The translations under genes were made by a program, and so were the position numbers. From Rotaria sp. Silwood1 (Eukaryota; Rotifera; Eurotatoria; Philodinida; Philodinidae), in assembly GCA_905250075.1 (NCBI GenBank), contig CAJNOP010000952.1, positions 1 to 64,000 on the forward strand: DNA of 64,000 nt. The letters are read 5' to 3'. Position 1 is the stretch's first letter, and the number at the start of each line of letters is the position of its first letter. This document shows, piece by piece, positions 48,601 to 60,168 of the stretch. The notes beneath the pieces are model-generated. The model ran no database searches, was not told the DNA's origin, and was given only the letters and a program-made list of their open reading frames with translations.

Positions 48601-49256
48601 TTAATTTTTATCACCAGATAACATGGTATCATTTAATTGTATTGCAGATATACCTCTTTAAAAATTGTTGACCAAGTAAACAATATTCCCGTTTTCTTCA
48701 ATTCATCGTCAACCGATACTTCTTTCAAATCATTTAAAGATTGTAGTGCGTTCTGTAATGTTTCTTTATGTGTGTAAGATAATGATACATCAGATGTCTC
48801 AGCCAAATTGTCATAGATTCTGTGTCTATTGTAAAGTGTATACGTGGTAATTCGAATTCTCATGGTTTTATATTAATGTGTAAATTACATTTAATTTTAT
48901 CAAGTGATAAATCATCTTGCTCTAATGGTGTTATATGTAAAGTTATATCTAATAGTCAACGGACTCCATGATCCGTTCCAATATCATTCACGTATATTGG
49001 TCATATGGAAAGTTTTTATTAAATGATTAATATCAAATTATTCGGTTGATGTCATCGGCAATAGAGATAGTACTGAATTCGAACCACTATCAATGAATAC
49101 CTATTCAACTTGAACACCGCCAAATACATTCTCACACATTGGGAAAAGAAAATGATGACGATAATTTTTCACAGCAAAACCTTCCATATTGTTTGTAATT
49201 AAGTATAAATTTAAACGAAGTTTAGAATTTGTAATTGTTGTATCAGTAGTCTTCAT
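48601..49256 (-). pseudogene. Aspartic-protease-like (retropepsin-like) gene relic
   Basis: The minus-strand reading opens MKTTDTTITNSKLRLNLYL, continues with NYRHHFLFPMCENVFGGVQ and, after a TAG, gives VFIDSGSNSVLSLLP, where DSGS matches the active-site DT/SG motif of retropepsin-like aspartic proteases. Later parts appear in other frames: DITLHITPLEQDDLSLDKI, ELPRIHFTIDTES and, near the end, REYCLLGQQFLKR and NDTMLSGDKN with TAA at 48601-48603. Several stops and frameshifts make it non-functional as it stands. There is no reverse transcriptase nearby, so it may derive from a host gene family rather than a retroelement. Confidence 0.55.
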
Positions 49257-50319
49257 GCTAGTGTATCGCAAATTACAATAAAGATTCTTCTCTGATAACC
49301 AAAAAACATTATTATTAGTTAGTATCAGTGTACATTAATGTGTCAAATATTACATTATTCATTTAATTAGTATTTCTCAATCTGTTTGTTAGAGAATGTA
49401 AAAATATAGAAGTTAATTACGAAAGAGGTGCCATTGATTCATATCGTTCAGTTTGAGCTATTCCATTAATAAAACTTTCATGGATAACAAAATTTTAACA
49501 AAGAACATATACGTAACTCAATTTTTGAAAAACAAAAACAAAAGGCAAACATCCTTTTTCTCGCTCAGCTGCAAAACAGAAAAGATCAGCAGTAATAATA
49601 CAACACATGTTTTACGGAAATGTAGTATTCAAAAATGCAAAACTCGTAACTTACAAATAAACAACACCATTGGATGTTCGTGAGGTATGTGTTTGAGTGC
49701 GCATCCTCCATACAGATGTCACTCTTCGCGGGTGTCCTATGAATAAGGGTTGAACGTAGATGGTTTCCGACTACTAACGCCTACTCCACATCACATTCCA
49801 ATACAATCACACTCACATCCAAAGTCGTCACTTTCTGAGACATATATTTCTAAAATTTCTTGAGACCTTAACAGGGAGTAAGTATGGGTTATGGACATTT
49901 AATAGCAAGTTGCATCCAGTCTCACACTCACATCTATTATCGTTGCAAGTTTTTGAATTTGAGCGAGCATTTGTAACGTTGAGAACATTGATATAGACCA
50001 TGATGTGCTCCGCAGTCTAAAGCAAAACTGATTTAAAAGCAACATAGCAACGTTGTAACCGTTAGAATTTTTTTCTTTCCAATATCGGTACCGATCTGAG
50101 GATGTGAGTTTGGGTGTCAGTGAAGCGAATTCCATATTCACCCACACTCACATATTAAATACCGTTTGAATGAATTTAGTAATATTTTTATTATTGTTAT
50201 TATAAATATCATCCCAAAAAAAAAATACTAACTACACGTTTAGATCTCGGTGGCTGTCAGAAATATCCATATCGATAATCAAAAGAAACAGTATACTATC
50301 AGAGTTGAGATATATTCTA
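49257..50319. other. Intergenic with GT/CA-rich patches
   Basis: No gene. Between 49684 and 50156 several patches of CACACTCACATCC and GATGTGAGTTTGGGTG occur, the clearest being the hairpin at 50098-50156. The last ~150 bp are the 3' flank of the S9 peptidase. Confidence 0.5.
50098..50156. repeat. GT-rich/CA-rich hairpin element
   Basis: GAGGATGTGAGTTTGGGTG is followed, after a spacer, by TTCACCCACACTCACATA. It has the same architecture as 3036-3085. Confidence 0.5.
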
Positions 50320-52380
50320 TTATGATCCATGACCATACTTCTCAAGCCATTTGAGTTCTTCACGAACTTTTATTTTTCCATGCCAAGGATTATTCTCTAG
50401 TCCGTGTCCTTCTTTTGGAAAAACTAATAATTTTACAGGTATTCCTAAATTATGAAGTCCACGTTCTAAAATGTAACTTTGATCTGCATCAACTCGAACA
50501 TCATCTTCGCCAGTAATTATATGTGTTGCAGTGCGTACTCGATCTAAATGATAAATAGCTGATTGATTTTTGTATATTTCTGGTACTTCCCATGGAAATC
50601 CTCCAAACAAATAATTCAAAAGCAATGGTATATCCATAGTACCCCAAGATGAGACATGTTCGATTGCACCGGCACCAGATAATGCAGCATTGAAACGTGT
50701 GGTTTGCGTAATCAACCAGTTTGTTAGAAAACCACCATAGCTATACCCACCAACATTCAATTTATTTGGATCAACAGTACCATCCTTGATTAGATTGTCA
50801 ACTGCTGAAAGAATGTCTCTTTCTGGTCGAGACAATGGTTGAAAACGAATATCGTTGACGAATTGATCACCATATCCTGTAGATCCACAATAGTTAGGTT
50901 CAAGAACTAACCAACCTTCAACAGCTGCTATGGGAGCCCAATTATACCAGTTTGCTTCAAATGCATTAAGACTCATATCATATGGACCACCATGAATGAG
51001 AATAAGAAGAGGTAAATTTTTAAATTCGAATTTTCCTGGTGGATAATGTAAAATTCCTTCGATCGTTTGATTATCATGATCATTTTTCCAAGTATAAACT
51101 TTAGTTTTTGGTAAATGTCGTCGAGTAAACAGATCATTTTCGTTTGTTATTGCACGCGCCGATTGAAGTTGATTAATATCATCAATAATATAAACTTCCT
51201 TTGGTTTTTCGAGAGACGAATAAACGAATGCAACTGTATGTCTTCGACTGACAGATGATGATGAAATAAGATGATAAGTACCATTCCATCCACGACAATC
51301 AATTGTGTTATTCATTGATGACTTTTGTGTATAAATATGAACTTCAGTTCTCAGTTGTCCGAGTATATAAACACCACCATTAGGATTAGACGTATATCCG
51401 ATAAGATTGCCAGAAAAATCTTTTACTAACCGTTCAATGTGACCAGTTGTTAAATCTAAGGAACTTAGTCGCCGTTGTACATCAGCAAATTCTTCTTTTT
51501 GATTCACACTACGACTTTGCTGCAGAAAAAGGACGTGTTTTCCATCATTTGACAACGATAATTGTGTTTCAAATAAATTATTATTTGTCAATCTAGATAT
51601 TTTTTTCGAATTTTGAAGATCAATTGAGTATATTTCAAAGTATTCCATATATTCAGTTAACAGCGATATTGACGTAAATACAAGCTTTTGGACAACAGAA
51701 CTAAATAATAGTTCGCCAATTAGAAAAGGAACATCTCGAATAGTACGTATTTTCACCGATAATTTTTTATTTTTTCTTTCGAAAACAAGGCAATTAATAG
51801 TACTAACATAGTTATGAACACTCTTTCGATAGTCAATCACATCTTTCCATTCGATTTGATCGTCATCTGTTTCTCTTGTCTTAGTTGTAATAAAATAAAT
51901 AGATGAATCACGATCGGACCATGCTAAAGTTGACGGGATTTCAGTTCCAATTAAAATTGGTAATACTTTCTTAGATTTAATTGAATATAGATAAATAAAT
52001 TGTTGCTTTTTTTCAACATTTTCGAATGAACGTTGATAATGCTTATATTGTTTTGTAGTATTCATTGTTGTCTTCTCAGTTCTCAAGAAAGCAATCCAAT
52101 TTCCACTTGGCGACCATTGTGGTTTTGAAGATGCGCCTTTATTTGTCAAAATAAGATTTTTTTTCTTCGTTTTTACGTCATACAACCAAAAATTATTTTC
52201 GTAAGTACTTGAATTCCAATCTGGTCGTAAAGTTTCAATTAGTAAATATTTACCATTAGGAGAAAAACTCAGAGATACAAAATCTGTATAATCGAAAAAT
52301 TCATCAAATGTTAATTTTGGTTTTGTTGCAATCGATGAGTATAATAAAAGCTTCAAAAAGAATAGCACACATATTAACAT
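50320..52380 (-). CDS. Secreted prolyl-oligopeptidase-family (S9) serine peptidase
   Basis: A single uninterrupted 686-residue frame. Residues 1 to about 18 form a hydrophobic signal peptide (LICVLFFLKLLLYSSIA), so the enzyme probably enters the secretory route. Residues ~20-400 look like a beta-propeller (repeated pieces such as SFSPNGKYLLIETL, PQWSPSGNWIAFLR, SLSNDGKHVLFLQQ). The C-terminal ~240 residues are an alpha/beta hydrolase with LLILIHGGPYD, nucleophile Ser547 in GGYSYGGF, Asp627 in GEDDVRV and His659 in KEGHGL. This layout is that of the S9 subgroup including acylaminoacyl-peptidases and DPP-V-like enzymes, which remove short N-terminal units from peptides. All other long genes here have introns; an intronless 2-kb frame suggests retroposition or horizontal acquisition, but neither is shown. 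The ATG is chosen for the signal peptide. Confidence 0.9.
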   Translation of the reverse strand: MLICVLFFLKLLLYSSIATKPKLTFDEFFDYTDFVSLSFSPNGKYLLIETLRPDWNSSTYENNFWLYDVKTKKKNLILTNKGASSKPQWSPSGNWIAFLRTEKTTMNTTKQYKHYQRSFENVEKKQQFIYLYSIKSKKVLPILIGTEIPSTLAWSDRDSSIYFITTKTRETDDDQIEWKDVIDYRKSVHNYVSTINCLVFERKNKKLSVKIRTIRDVPFLIGELLFSSVVQKLVFTSISLLTEYMEYFEIYSIDLQNSKKISRLTNNNLFETQLSLSNDGKHVLFLQQSRSVNQKEEFADVQRRLSSLDLTTGHIERLVKDFSGNLIGYTSNPNGGVYILGQLRTEVHIYTQKSSMNNTIDCRGWNGTYHLISSSSVSRRHTVAFVYSSLEKPKEVYIIDDINQLQSARAITNENDLFTRRHLPKTKVYTWKNDHDNQTIEGILHYPPGKFEFKNLPLLILIHGGPYDMSLNAFEANWYNWAPIAAVEGWLVLEPNYCGSTGYGDQFVNDIRFQPLSRPERDILSAVDNLIKDGTVDPNKLNVGGYSYGGFLTNWLITQTTRFNAALSGAGAIEHVSSWGTMDIPLLLNYLFGGFPWEVPEIYKNQSAIYHLDRVRTATHIITGEDDVRVDADQSYILERGLHNLGIPVKLLVFPKEGHGLENNPWHGKIKVREELKWLEKYGHGS

Positions 52381-55300
52381 TATTTTCTATAATCTAAATA
52401 GAAGAATCATAAATCAATTTTATTTTTGATGTTGAATTTAGTTTAAAAACTAATGAAGCAACACTAAAACAATTATGACTTTGGTCTATCTCGTAACGTT
52501 CAACTGGCTGATTCTTCAAGCTACTTAACATTTCTTTCTAAAGGAAAAATGTTTTTTTTTTGAAAGTTTAAAGAGTACCAATTCTCAAAGGTCTCAATGG
52601 ACCTTCTAACAGTTTACGATGAAATAAAAGCTTGTTGAAAAATTTTCGATAATTGCGTCAATGACCAAGTTTAAGATAAAAATACGAACGACGTATAATG
52701 TTCTATGGCGATCATATGCAAAAAAACTAATGTCACTTTATTTGTTTAGTTTTGATACAAAATCATCAACAACAAAAAAAAAGTCATTCAAATAGTGATT
52801 CTCATAATTATGTTTTATTCTGAAGGATACCGACCTTGAATGCATTGATATCTATAATATAGTATCTTCGTTGAAGTTTTACAAGAATATTTTCTTCAAT
52901 AATAAACGATTTCGAGTAAATGCTAACTTTTTAAAGTATCGTTTTAAATAAGTGGATTACGAATCATTCTGAATTTTGATGTGTTTGACTAAGGTTGCGG
53001 TTTTTTTCAATAGAACAAGACTTTTTTCTCAGAGGAAGAGCATCTATAAGGCCATTTCTTTTGTCCAAAATATTTTGAATAAGGATTGAATTCTGACTAA
53101 AATAAGGTACTTTTTCCTGTGATCGAAACCTCTGAACCATTGAAAAATTTCTTGTTTCTAGTCCTGTCAAATTGTACATCATTAGACACTGAATTTCACA
53201 TTGATTTCGAAAATCACAACAAAAAATAGAGATAATAAAGTATTGATGGAGAAAAACTTATTTTCTTGTACAATGGTAATAGAACATCTCTTCTGGTTCT
53301 CATCCTTCGCTGGCTTAGAAATCTTATTATGAAATCTAAAATGTAAACTACGTATATATGAAATTGTATTTCCAATTAAAGTCATGTATAAAAAATTGGC
53401 CAGAAAGATTTACTTTTTTCACTATACATATGGTAATAAAATCTAGAGTCAATGAGTCGTCTATATGAATCAATACAGTTTTTCATCATCTTTCCGAATA
53501 TGATTTCAAAAATGCGAAAAAACTGAAAAACATGGTCAAAAAGAGTTTTTCGATGGTTCTAAGGTCTCCTACTCTAACAATGAGACGAGTAGACAATGAA
53601 AATGGTTTTTGAACATAACAAAATGCCTAACGTTAGTCAGAATTTCATACTAATTCAGTATATGTAATTCTTTTTCAAAAATATTTCGAATAAAAAACCT
53701 GAATAAGAAATTTAGTTACCTGTAATTTGGTTTTCTTCACTAGATATAATATTGAAAAGTGATTGTAAAATTGATGGTTACTCCAACCACAATGTACTAC
53801 TGTTATTACTTCTTGTCAATCGTCAACGAACTTATAGTTGGATTAAGAACAAAAGCTCGCACTTTAAGTGATATTTTTCTAGTATTGTATGTCACTTTTC
53901 CTTTTGTTTAATCCTTTCGATATTGTCAGGTGCAGATGTTTGTGACGATCAGAAGGACTCATGATTTCTAGTTGAGAGATGAGAAGTGACATTCATCCTA
54001 GAAGTAAAGTGAACAAACGAATAGTTCTTCTTTAATCTAGTAAAAAAAGTTAGTTGCCACAATTTGTATATACAGCATGTGATCGAATAGAGAGGCCAAA
54101 AAAAGATATTATGAAGTTTGAAACTGTTATGAAAATATTAATTTATGAGAATCTTTGACGAACATTAAGATTCTCAAAGCACAATCTGTTTTAAATCGAA
54201 CTAGATATCTAATGAAGATTGATGATACTTCGTAAAAGATTCTTTTTTTTTCTTATTTATAGGAGTGTATGAGACGTTTGTCGCAAACTATATCTCAACT
54301 AGCTGTTCTTGCTACAATATAGACTATCAGAAAGAAAAGAGAATTCAATTTGTTTTCAACATATTTACTTTTGAAAGTTTTTCATTGATAGTCGGATTTT
54401 TCTTGTTTTCGCTTGCGTGTGTTGTAGCAAGAACTCATAAAAAAGTTGTATAGATAGCAAATATCTTAGAGACCTCGAATAAGACCACTAGGTCATCTTC
54501 ATGATTCATTTCTTCAGCTATTAGGTATTCAAAAATTTTTTTTCCAAAAATTTCTTACTTCAAATCTGAGTACATTTTGACAAAACTAATATCTCGGCTA
54601 TTATTGTGAATCAATTATACTTGAATATATGTTATCACTGTCAAATATTCATAACAAGATTTATTATTTTCAAAATTCCATTAATATTCTATTCAATATA
54701 AATGAAATAATTATTCGTATAACAATGAATATATTATCTTTTTAAAAAATTGTGATCAATTTTATCAAATTATTTTCATATCTTTCAATTATTTATATGT
54801 GTACATAGAATATTAATGAAAAATGTTAATTTAAATAAAAGACCTTATCGATGAATATCATAATTATCTAATCTACTATGTTGCAAATCAATATTATTTA
54901 AAAGAAAAATGTCTGATGAACATAGAGATACATTCATGGATAGGTCATAGTTTCAAAGATGACTTCTTTTAACATTGAAAATTTACTGCTCGTTCAATTC
55001 TGTGAAACTCACGTATATTTTTGAAGAAAATAATAGTAAGTGGAAGTTTAAATCCAGGTTTTTGCGCGTTCCAACTTCTCTTAGGCACTAGCAACAGGCG
55101 ATGGAAGGAAGAATGACAAAGATCATTGGATACGTTTTCATAGAAACGGAGAAAAGTGTATGACTGCAGTGAAAGGATCTTACTGTAGGCATCAATGATT
55201 AGAGCAGTAGTACTATTAATCTAGCAGAGTTAGGTTAGGATAACAATAGAAAAGCATGAACTAACTGAATTCTTAGTTTCAACAAAACTCAACAGTTTAT

Positions 55301-56211
55301 ATTAACGATAGTTGAGAAAAAAGATGGCGTGCTCGAAAACTCACTGAACGATTAAATCAATGTTTTTAACAGACTAATACGGTAGTTGAACTGACGAAAG
55401 GAAGAATAAAATGGTATTTACTGCTTTCTATGGTATCCATCATATATATTATTATTAATTAGGAGAAGCGAAGCAATGTATTGAAGATACATCAGGCAAA
55501 ACAATTAAATTTTTTCGGTATAATGGTGTTAAATGAATCTAATAAATATGATAGATTAGTAATTCTAAATGCATACAGTTTCAAAATGATTAAATTACGG
55601 AGAGCACATATTAACTATAAAAATTGTTATAATTCCTGTTCGATGGCATATAAGAGGATTGCCAATGGTTATTTTTTCTTTGAATTTTTTGACACTTTGG
55701 GCAAACAAGTAGACAATGATACGTATAAAATCAGAGATGGCAACATCTTTAAAAAGATACAAATAAGAAAGAATGCTTAAATTAAGCACAAAGCACAGAG
55801 GTTTTATTCATGAAGAATAATAAAAGAAAAACTGTCGATTCTGGTTTTTCTTCATCTGCTCAAAAAAAGAGTAAGCCTATATACGTATATTCGCAGTATA
55901 ATGATGATAGCAATGGAAATATTATTCTTACAATTATTCATTTCATACGGATCTTCTGTTAATAATGATGAACCTATTGAAACTTCGTCATATAGAGAAC
56001 TTTTTCAATAATGTAGCCTTAGGTTGGACAAATAGTATTCATCGTCGACTTTCACCTGTATCGATGTTACCTACTGTGTAAAGCAAAGAAAGGAAGAAAC
56101 CATGTTTTTTTCTTTAGCATAAGAAAGAATTCTGAGTACACATACGACAGTTGTCATGTTCAGAATGAAAAAGTTCTTTGTTTAAGTTGAAAAAATTGAG
56201 CGCATGGTATA
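52381..56211. other. Intergenic, 3.8 kb
   Basis: AT-rich, without a recognisable gene. A frame at 55481-55780 encodes ~100 residues of no known family and lacks support. One copy of the GACAAAGATCATTG repeat lies at 55115-55153. The promoter of the S9 peptidase should be near 52381-52700. Confidence 0.45.
55115..55153. repeat. Dispersed repeat copy B
   Basis: Matches 45193-45232 at about 32 of 39 positions, starting GACAAAGATCATTG. Confidence 0.5.
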
Positions 56212-56418
56212 TAAAGGGTGGTCCAGAAGTCCTAACTCGATTTGAATATTAAATTTTTCTTTAGCAAAACACATGGTTGAAAATTTGTCTCTATAAAGAA
56301 AAGATGCAGTAAAACACGCTCTACAAAATGGCTTTTGATTGACCCTGCTAGCTCATACAGTAAGAAAGTTATAGGCTTAGAGATGTGCTTCACAAAAAAG
56401 AAAAATTAACCATGAACC
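56212..56418 (+). repeat. Left terminal inverted repeat
   Basis: Inverted partner of 56948-57154; outer part almost identical. Confidence 0.85.
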
Positions 56419-56947
56419 TTCTTCGTATGATCTGCTTTAAGTAAAAGTCCCGTAACTTCATCAAACGAAAAAAATTTTCGATCAGGTTTGTTCTGTTTTA
56501 ATCAGAAATGATTGCTCTTCTCTAACTAACTACAAAATCAAGCTTCCATCATGTTTTCTGTTTCTTGCTTGGGTATATTGTCGGGAACGGGGTTTGCCAC
56601 TTTTGAGACTTCATTCTCGAGCACACCATCTGCTCTAAAAGTCTTTCTACAGACCAGGAGAAATAGTACATTCAAATCTATCGAACTCAAACTCAGTTCT
56701 CACTTTTGCTAAGCTTCTTCACGGAAATAATAAGAGAAGAAAAAGTTTCGGTTGAAAAAAATACCGAATTTACCATGTTTTCATTTTTTTTCGTCTGCCA
56801 TATAATTTCCTTAGTTTTCTTGATTGAAGTTCTGAAATAAAAGTTCAGGTATGTTTTTGTAAAGAATTTCATGGCGCTTCTATTAAAAAAACGAATTTGT
56901 TCTAGGCGACCTATGGAACAGGAGTTCGAGCAAAAATACCGATATCG

Positions 56948-57154
56948 GGTTCACCGTTAATTTTTCTTTTTTGTGAAGCACATCTCTAAGCCTATAACTT
57001 TCTTACTGTATGAGCTAGCAGGGTCAATCAAAAGCCATTTTGTAGAGCGTGTTTTACTGCATCTTTTCTTTATAGAGACAAATTTTCAACCATGTGTTTT
57101 GCTAAAGAAAAATTTAATATTCAAATCGAGTCAGGACTTCTGGACCACCATTTA
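56948..57154 (-). repeat. Right terminal inverted repeat
   Basis: Inverted partner of 56212-56418. The frame that runs through it at 56973-57326 is not a gene. Confidence 0.85.
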
Positions 57155-57235
57155 TATGACCAGCAAGGTTGAATTAATCAAACAAAAACCAAACCAATGT
57201 ACGACAAAAATGTACCATCGTTTCTTACTTTACGA

Positions 57236-59230
57236 ATGGAATTTCTCCATCGTATTTTTGATTATCTCAATGTACGAACAATCTTACTTTCACTTAGTTC
57301 AGTATGCACTCAACTACGATCAGTGACATATACGTAAGAAAGATACGTGCTTGATTTAAAGTCGATTTCTAAAACTAATTTTTATCATATATGTTATTTC
57401 GCTTATTTTATCTGACGGCAAAGAAACACCCGGTCAAAGTGAATTGTTTCTCTCCATTTTCGATATTCGCCAATTTATTCGACTTTGATCATCAGCTTTA
57501 TTTCACATTGATGATAACAATCTTGACATTATTCTAAATCATGCAATCAACTGTTCTCTCAAATCTCTATTGATTGAACGACCATGTACTCAAACTCATA
57601 GAAATACAACATTACATCTTCTTTCATCCATCATGACAATATGCACTCTTAGAATACTCACATGTACAATCGATTTATTATCAACAGATAAATTCAAATG
57701 GCCTTTACAGTGTACCCTGGACAATTTAATAATTGATCATTGTACACCAAAACAATTCTATCTCATTCTTGACCATTTATCTAATCTTCGCACTATCATC
57801 ATTCACAATTTTAATTTGGATATCAACAATGAGTATAATTATACATTGATACCACATCTACAACTAACTTCGCTTACAATGAAGCGAGTCTTCTTATCGA
57901 TGGATAAACTTGAATCATTTCTATCTTTTACACCGTCACTCGTTCATTTACGACTCGAAGGTTCAGTCGACGAAACTCTATTCGATGGATACCGATAGGA
58001 AAAATTGATTCGAACAAAGTTACCATTACTCAATAATTTTGAAGCTTGCTTTCGACGTCAAAACTCCCGTATGATTGGATTCAGTACAGTTGAATTTCGA
58101 ACTCCATTCTGGCTCGATCAAAGATGTTGGCCTGTCAGTTTCATCTATGATACTTCAATGAAAGAACTCTTAGTATGTTCAACACCGAATTTTCTAGAGG
58201 AACTTGAATACCAATTCGTTGGTCCTGCTATTGTATTTACTACTATACACAATAGTACAACAATCATGACTCATGTAAGTTGACGAAATATATATAACGA
58301 GATGTAAGAACCTTCAACTCATAATGAAATAATATGACAGACATTACTTTCAAAATATTTGAGAAAAACCTTTGAAAAAGTTATCACAAATAATTTTCTG
58401 CCGCATTGAAATACAAAGTCATAATAAAGTCGGATTTTACTCGTCATGATAACGAGTGGCTTTAGAAGGATATTTTTATTCAAAATCCGCTACATTTACA
58501 AAACAAGAATTTGTCGTCTATTCTAATGTGTTCAACACGTTAATTTAATTAAATAAACTGTTGCTGAAGCAACAAGATCTAAGATTCCTATAAAAACATT
58601 ATTAATAAGACTAAAATATTTGAGTTTGTTCTCTAACAGACTTAGCATTCAATAAAGTACGAATTACAAATCTTGATGAGCGAGATACTTTATTGGGGGC
58701 AAAGATGCACACTTTCTTACTTGTTTAAGTGTTGAATGCCATTAGAACTTCGTTTTGGTGCAAAGTGGATTTAGAAGTCGCACTTTTAATACATGAATCC
58801 CCATGCTATAAGTATAGACACTTTTCTTTAAATTAGGGCAGTAATCTGAGGTAGATATGACAACTCCCACATACGATATAGAATTGTTTCATTCAATAGA
58901 AACAGTGGCGAAATTGCTGAGAATTCCAGAAGTGTTTCTCTTTTTAGAATGACCCATCAACCCATGCTTTTTTCCGTTGAGTTGCTGAACTCGAGCTTTC
59001 CGAAGACAAATTGAACTCGTACAACTACATATCTGCACTAGTTGATCTGTCGCAAGTCAAGATATTGAAAATTTTACTTTCTGATGGTGAAGACTTTGTT
59101 TCAAAAACTAAAGAAAAAATGATCAATGTATTAAAAGAAACTAGTAATCTTCGCTCACTCGAAATATTCTTTGAATGTGGACTTAAAATCAACTCTCCAT
59201 TGATTGAAAATATTTGTTCAATACTCTGAT
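57236..59230 (+). pseudogene. F-box protein pseudogene (bdelloid-type, LRR-like)
   Basis: The start MEFLHRIFDYLNVRTILLSL and VCTQLRSVTYT is an F-box, which would recruit SCF ubiquitin ligase. A TAA follows at 57335-57337, then the same frame continues with LDLKSISKTNFYHICYF. After frame changes come SDGKETPGQSELFLSIFDI, long leucine-rich frames at 57570-57998 and 58005-58283 separated by TAG (57996-57998, probably once Trp), and a C-terminal piece at 59011-59229 (NYISALVDLSQV, LIENICSIL). The 58284-59010 segment does not read as protein and may be a deletion-insertion scar. At least two stops and several shifts make it non-functional. The family is large in bdelloids as I remember it. The minus-strand frame at 59025-59360 is a shadow. 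Confidence 0.75.
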
Positions 59231-60168
59231 TTTGAATAGTCATGAAAAGCTGAGAAGTAAAGATATCGAAAACCATAGGTTTGAATGGTTGAGAACTATT
59301 CAAAAGCTCATTGCTAACATCAATAAATATTTCTAGCAATTTTCTTCTCTGATCCTTCACAGCATCATTAAAGTCGAAAGCATTGTTGGAACTAGTCTGG
59401 GTTTTTGACGATTGACAATAATATCGGTCTGCATTGATTGGATCGACAACGCAAAGATATGAGATCTAAATTATTACCGCAACGAAACATGAGCACAAGT
59501 TCTACCTATGATTACTTGCAATAACTGTAGGATAGGCGATAAAATAATAAAATTAGTCAGAGAAATATAAATAATCTAGTCAGAGAAAAGCAAACGACCG
59601 AAATTTGAAGAAACTGTCTCAATAATCGAGGACCATGAAAAGGAAAAGTATTGGCATTGAATCGTTTTCTAGTTTTAAAATAATATAATATCAATGAATC
59701 GAGGACATATTTATATACATTTTAGCGTGATTGGATTTGAAAGCACGATTCATGAGATATTTTGTATTAAAGTCTGTTCCTCTTTCTGAAAAATTTTCGT
59801 TAAATAGCTTGTACATGATGATGATAATTCCTTGTGAATATATTCAACTTAGAATAATGTTCATGGCAATATTAAAACGTTGTTCTCATCTTCAAATTCT
59901 GATAGACACAATTCTGTATCGAGGGTCCGGGGTGTGGATCGACTTGAAGGCATGAGCAGAGTCACACTCAGCCTGAACTGTACGTAAAAGGAATACCAAC
60001 ATTTGTGAATGTATCACTCAAAATTATTCTTTTTTTCAATTATTTTTAATGTTAAAAATAAAATAAGATAGAAAATTATTCGAATAACCTATATATACAA
60101 AATATAAATCAAATAGTATGATCAATTGTATACGAATTAAATTGAAATATGAACATGAATGATGTCTT
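59231..60168. other. Intergenic
   Basis: It may contain a frame-shifted end of the F-box pseudogene (59231-59340). The frame at 59731-59955 is unsupported. Two copies of TAGTCAGAGAAA occur near 59550 and 59577. Confidence 0.45.

Larger units (their letters stand above)
56212..57154. mobile_element. 943-bp non-autonomous element with 207-bp inverted repeats
   Basis: Left (56212-56418) and right (56948-57154) arms are inverted copies of equal length, nearly identical over the outer ~195 bp, with only a few substitutions overall. They start TAAAGGGTGGTCCAGAAGTCC and end in its complement, and a TA flanks each side (56210-56211, 57155-57156), as expected for a Tc1/mariner-type insertion. The ~530-bp interior has no coding frame. 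The near-identity of the arms points to recent activity or recent gene conversion. It sits 80 bp before the F-box pseudogene. Confidence 0.85.

Noticed and set aside
55481..55780. Frame of 99 codons
   Set aside because: No recognised family, no signal or splice context, overlapped by an opposite-strand frame.
56973..57326. 117-codon plus-strand frame
   Set aside because: It runs through the right inverted repeat of the transposon and into the F-box exon in the wrong frame.
59025..59360. 111-codon minus-strand frame
   Set aside because: The plus strand matches the C-terminal part of the F-box family (LIENICSIL), so this is its shadow.
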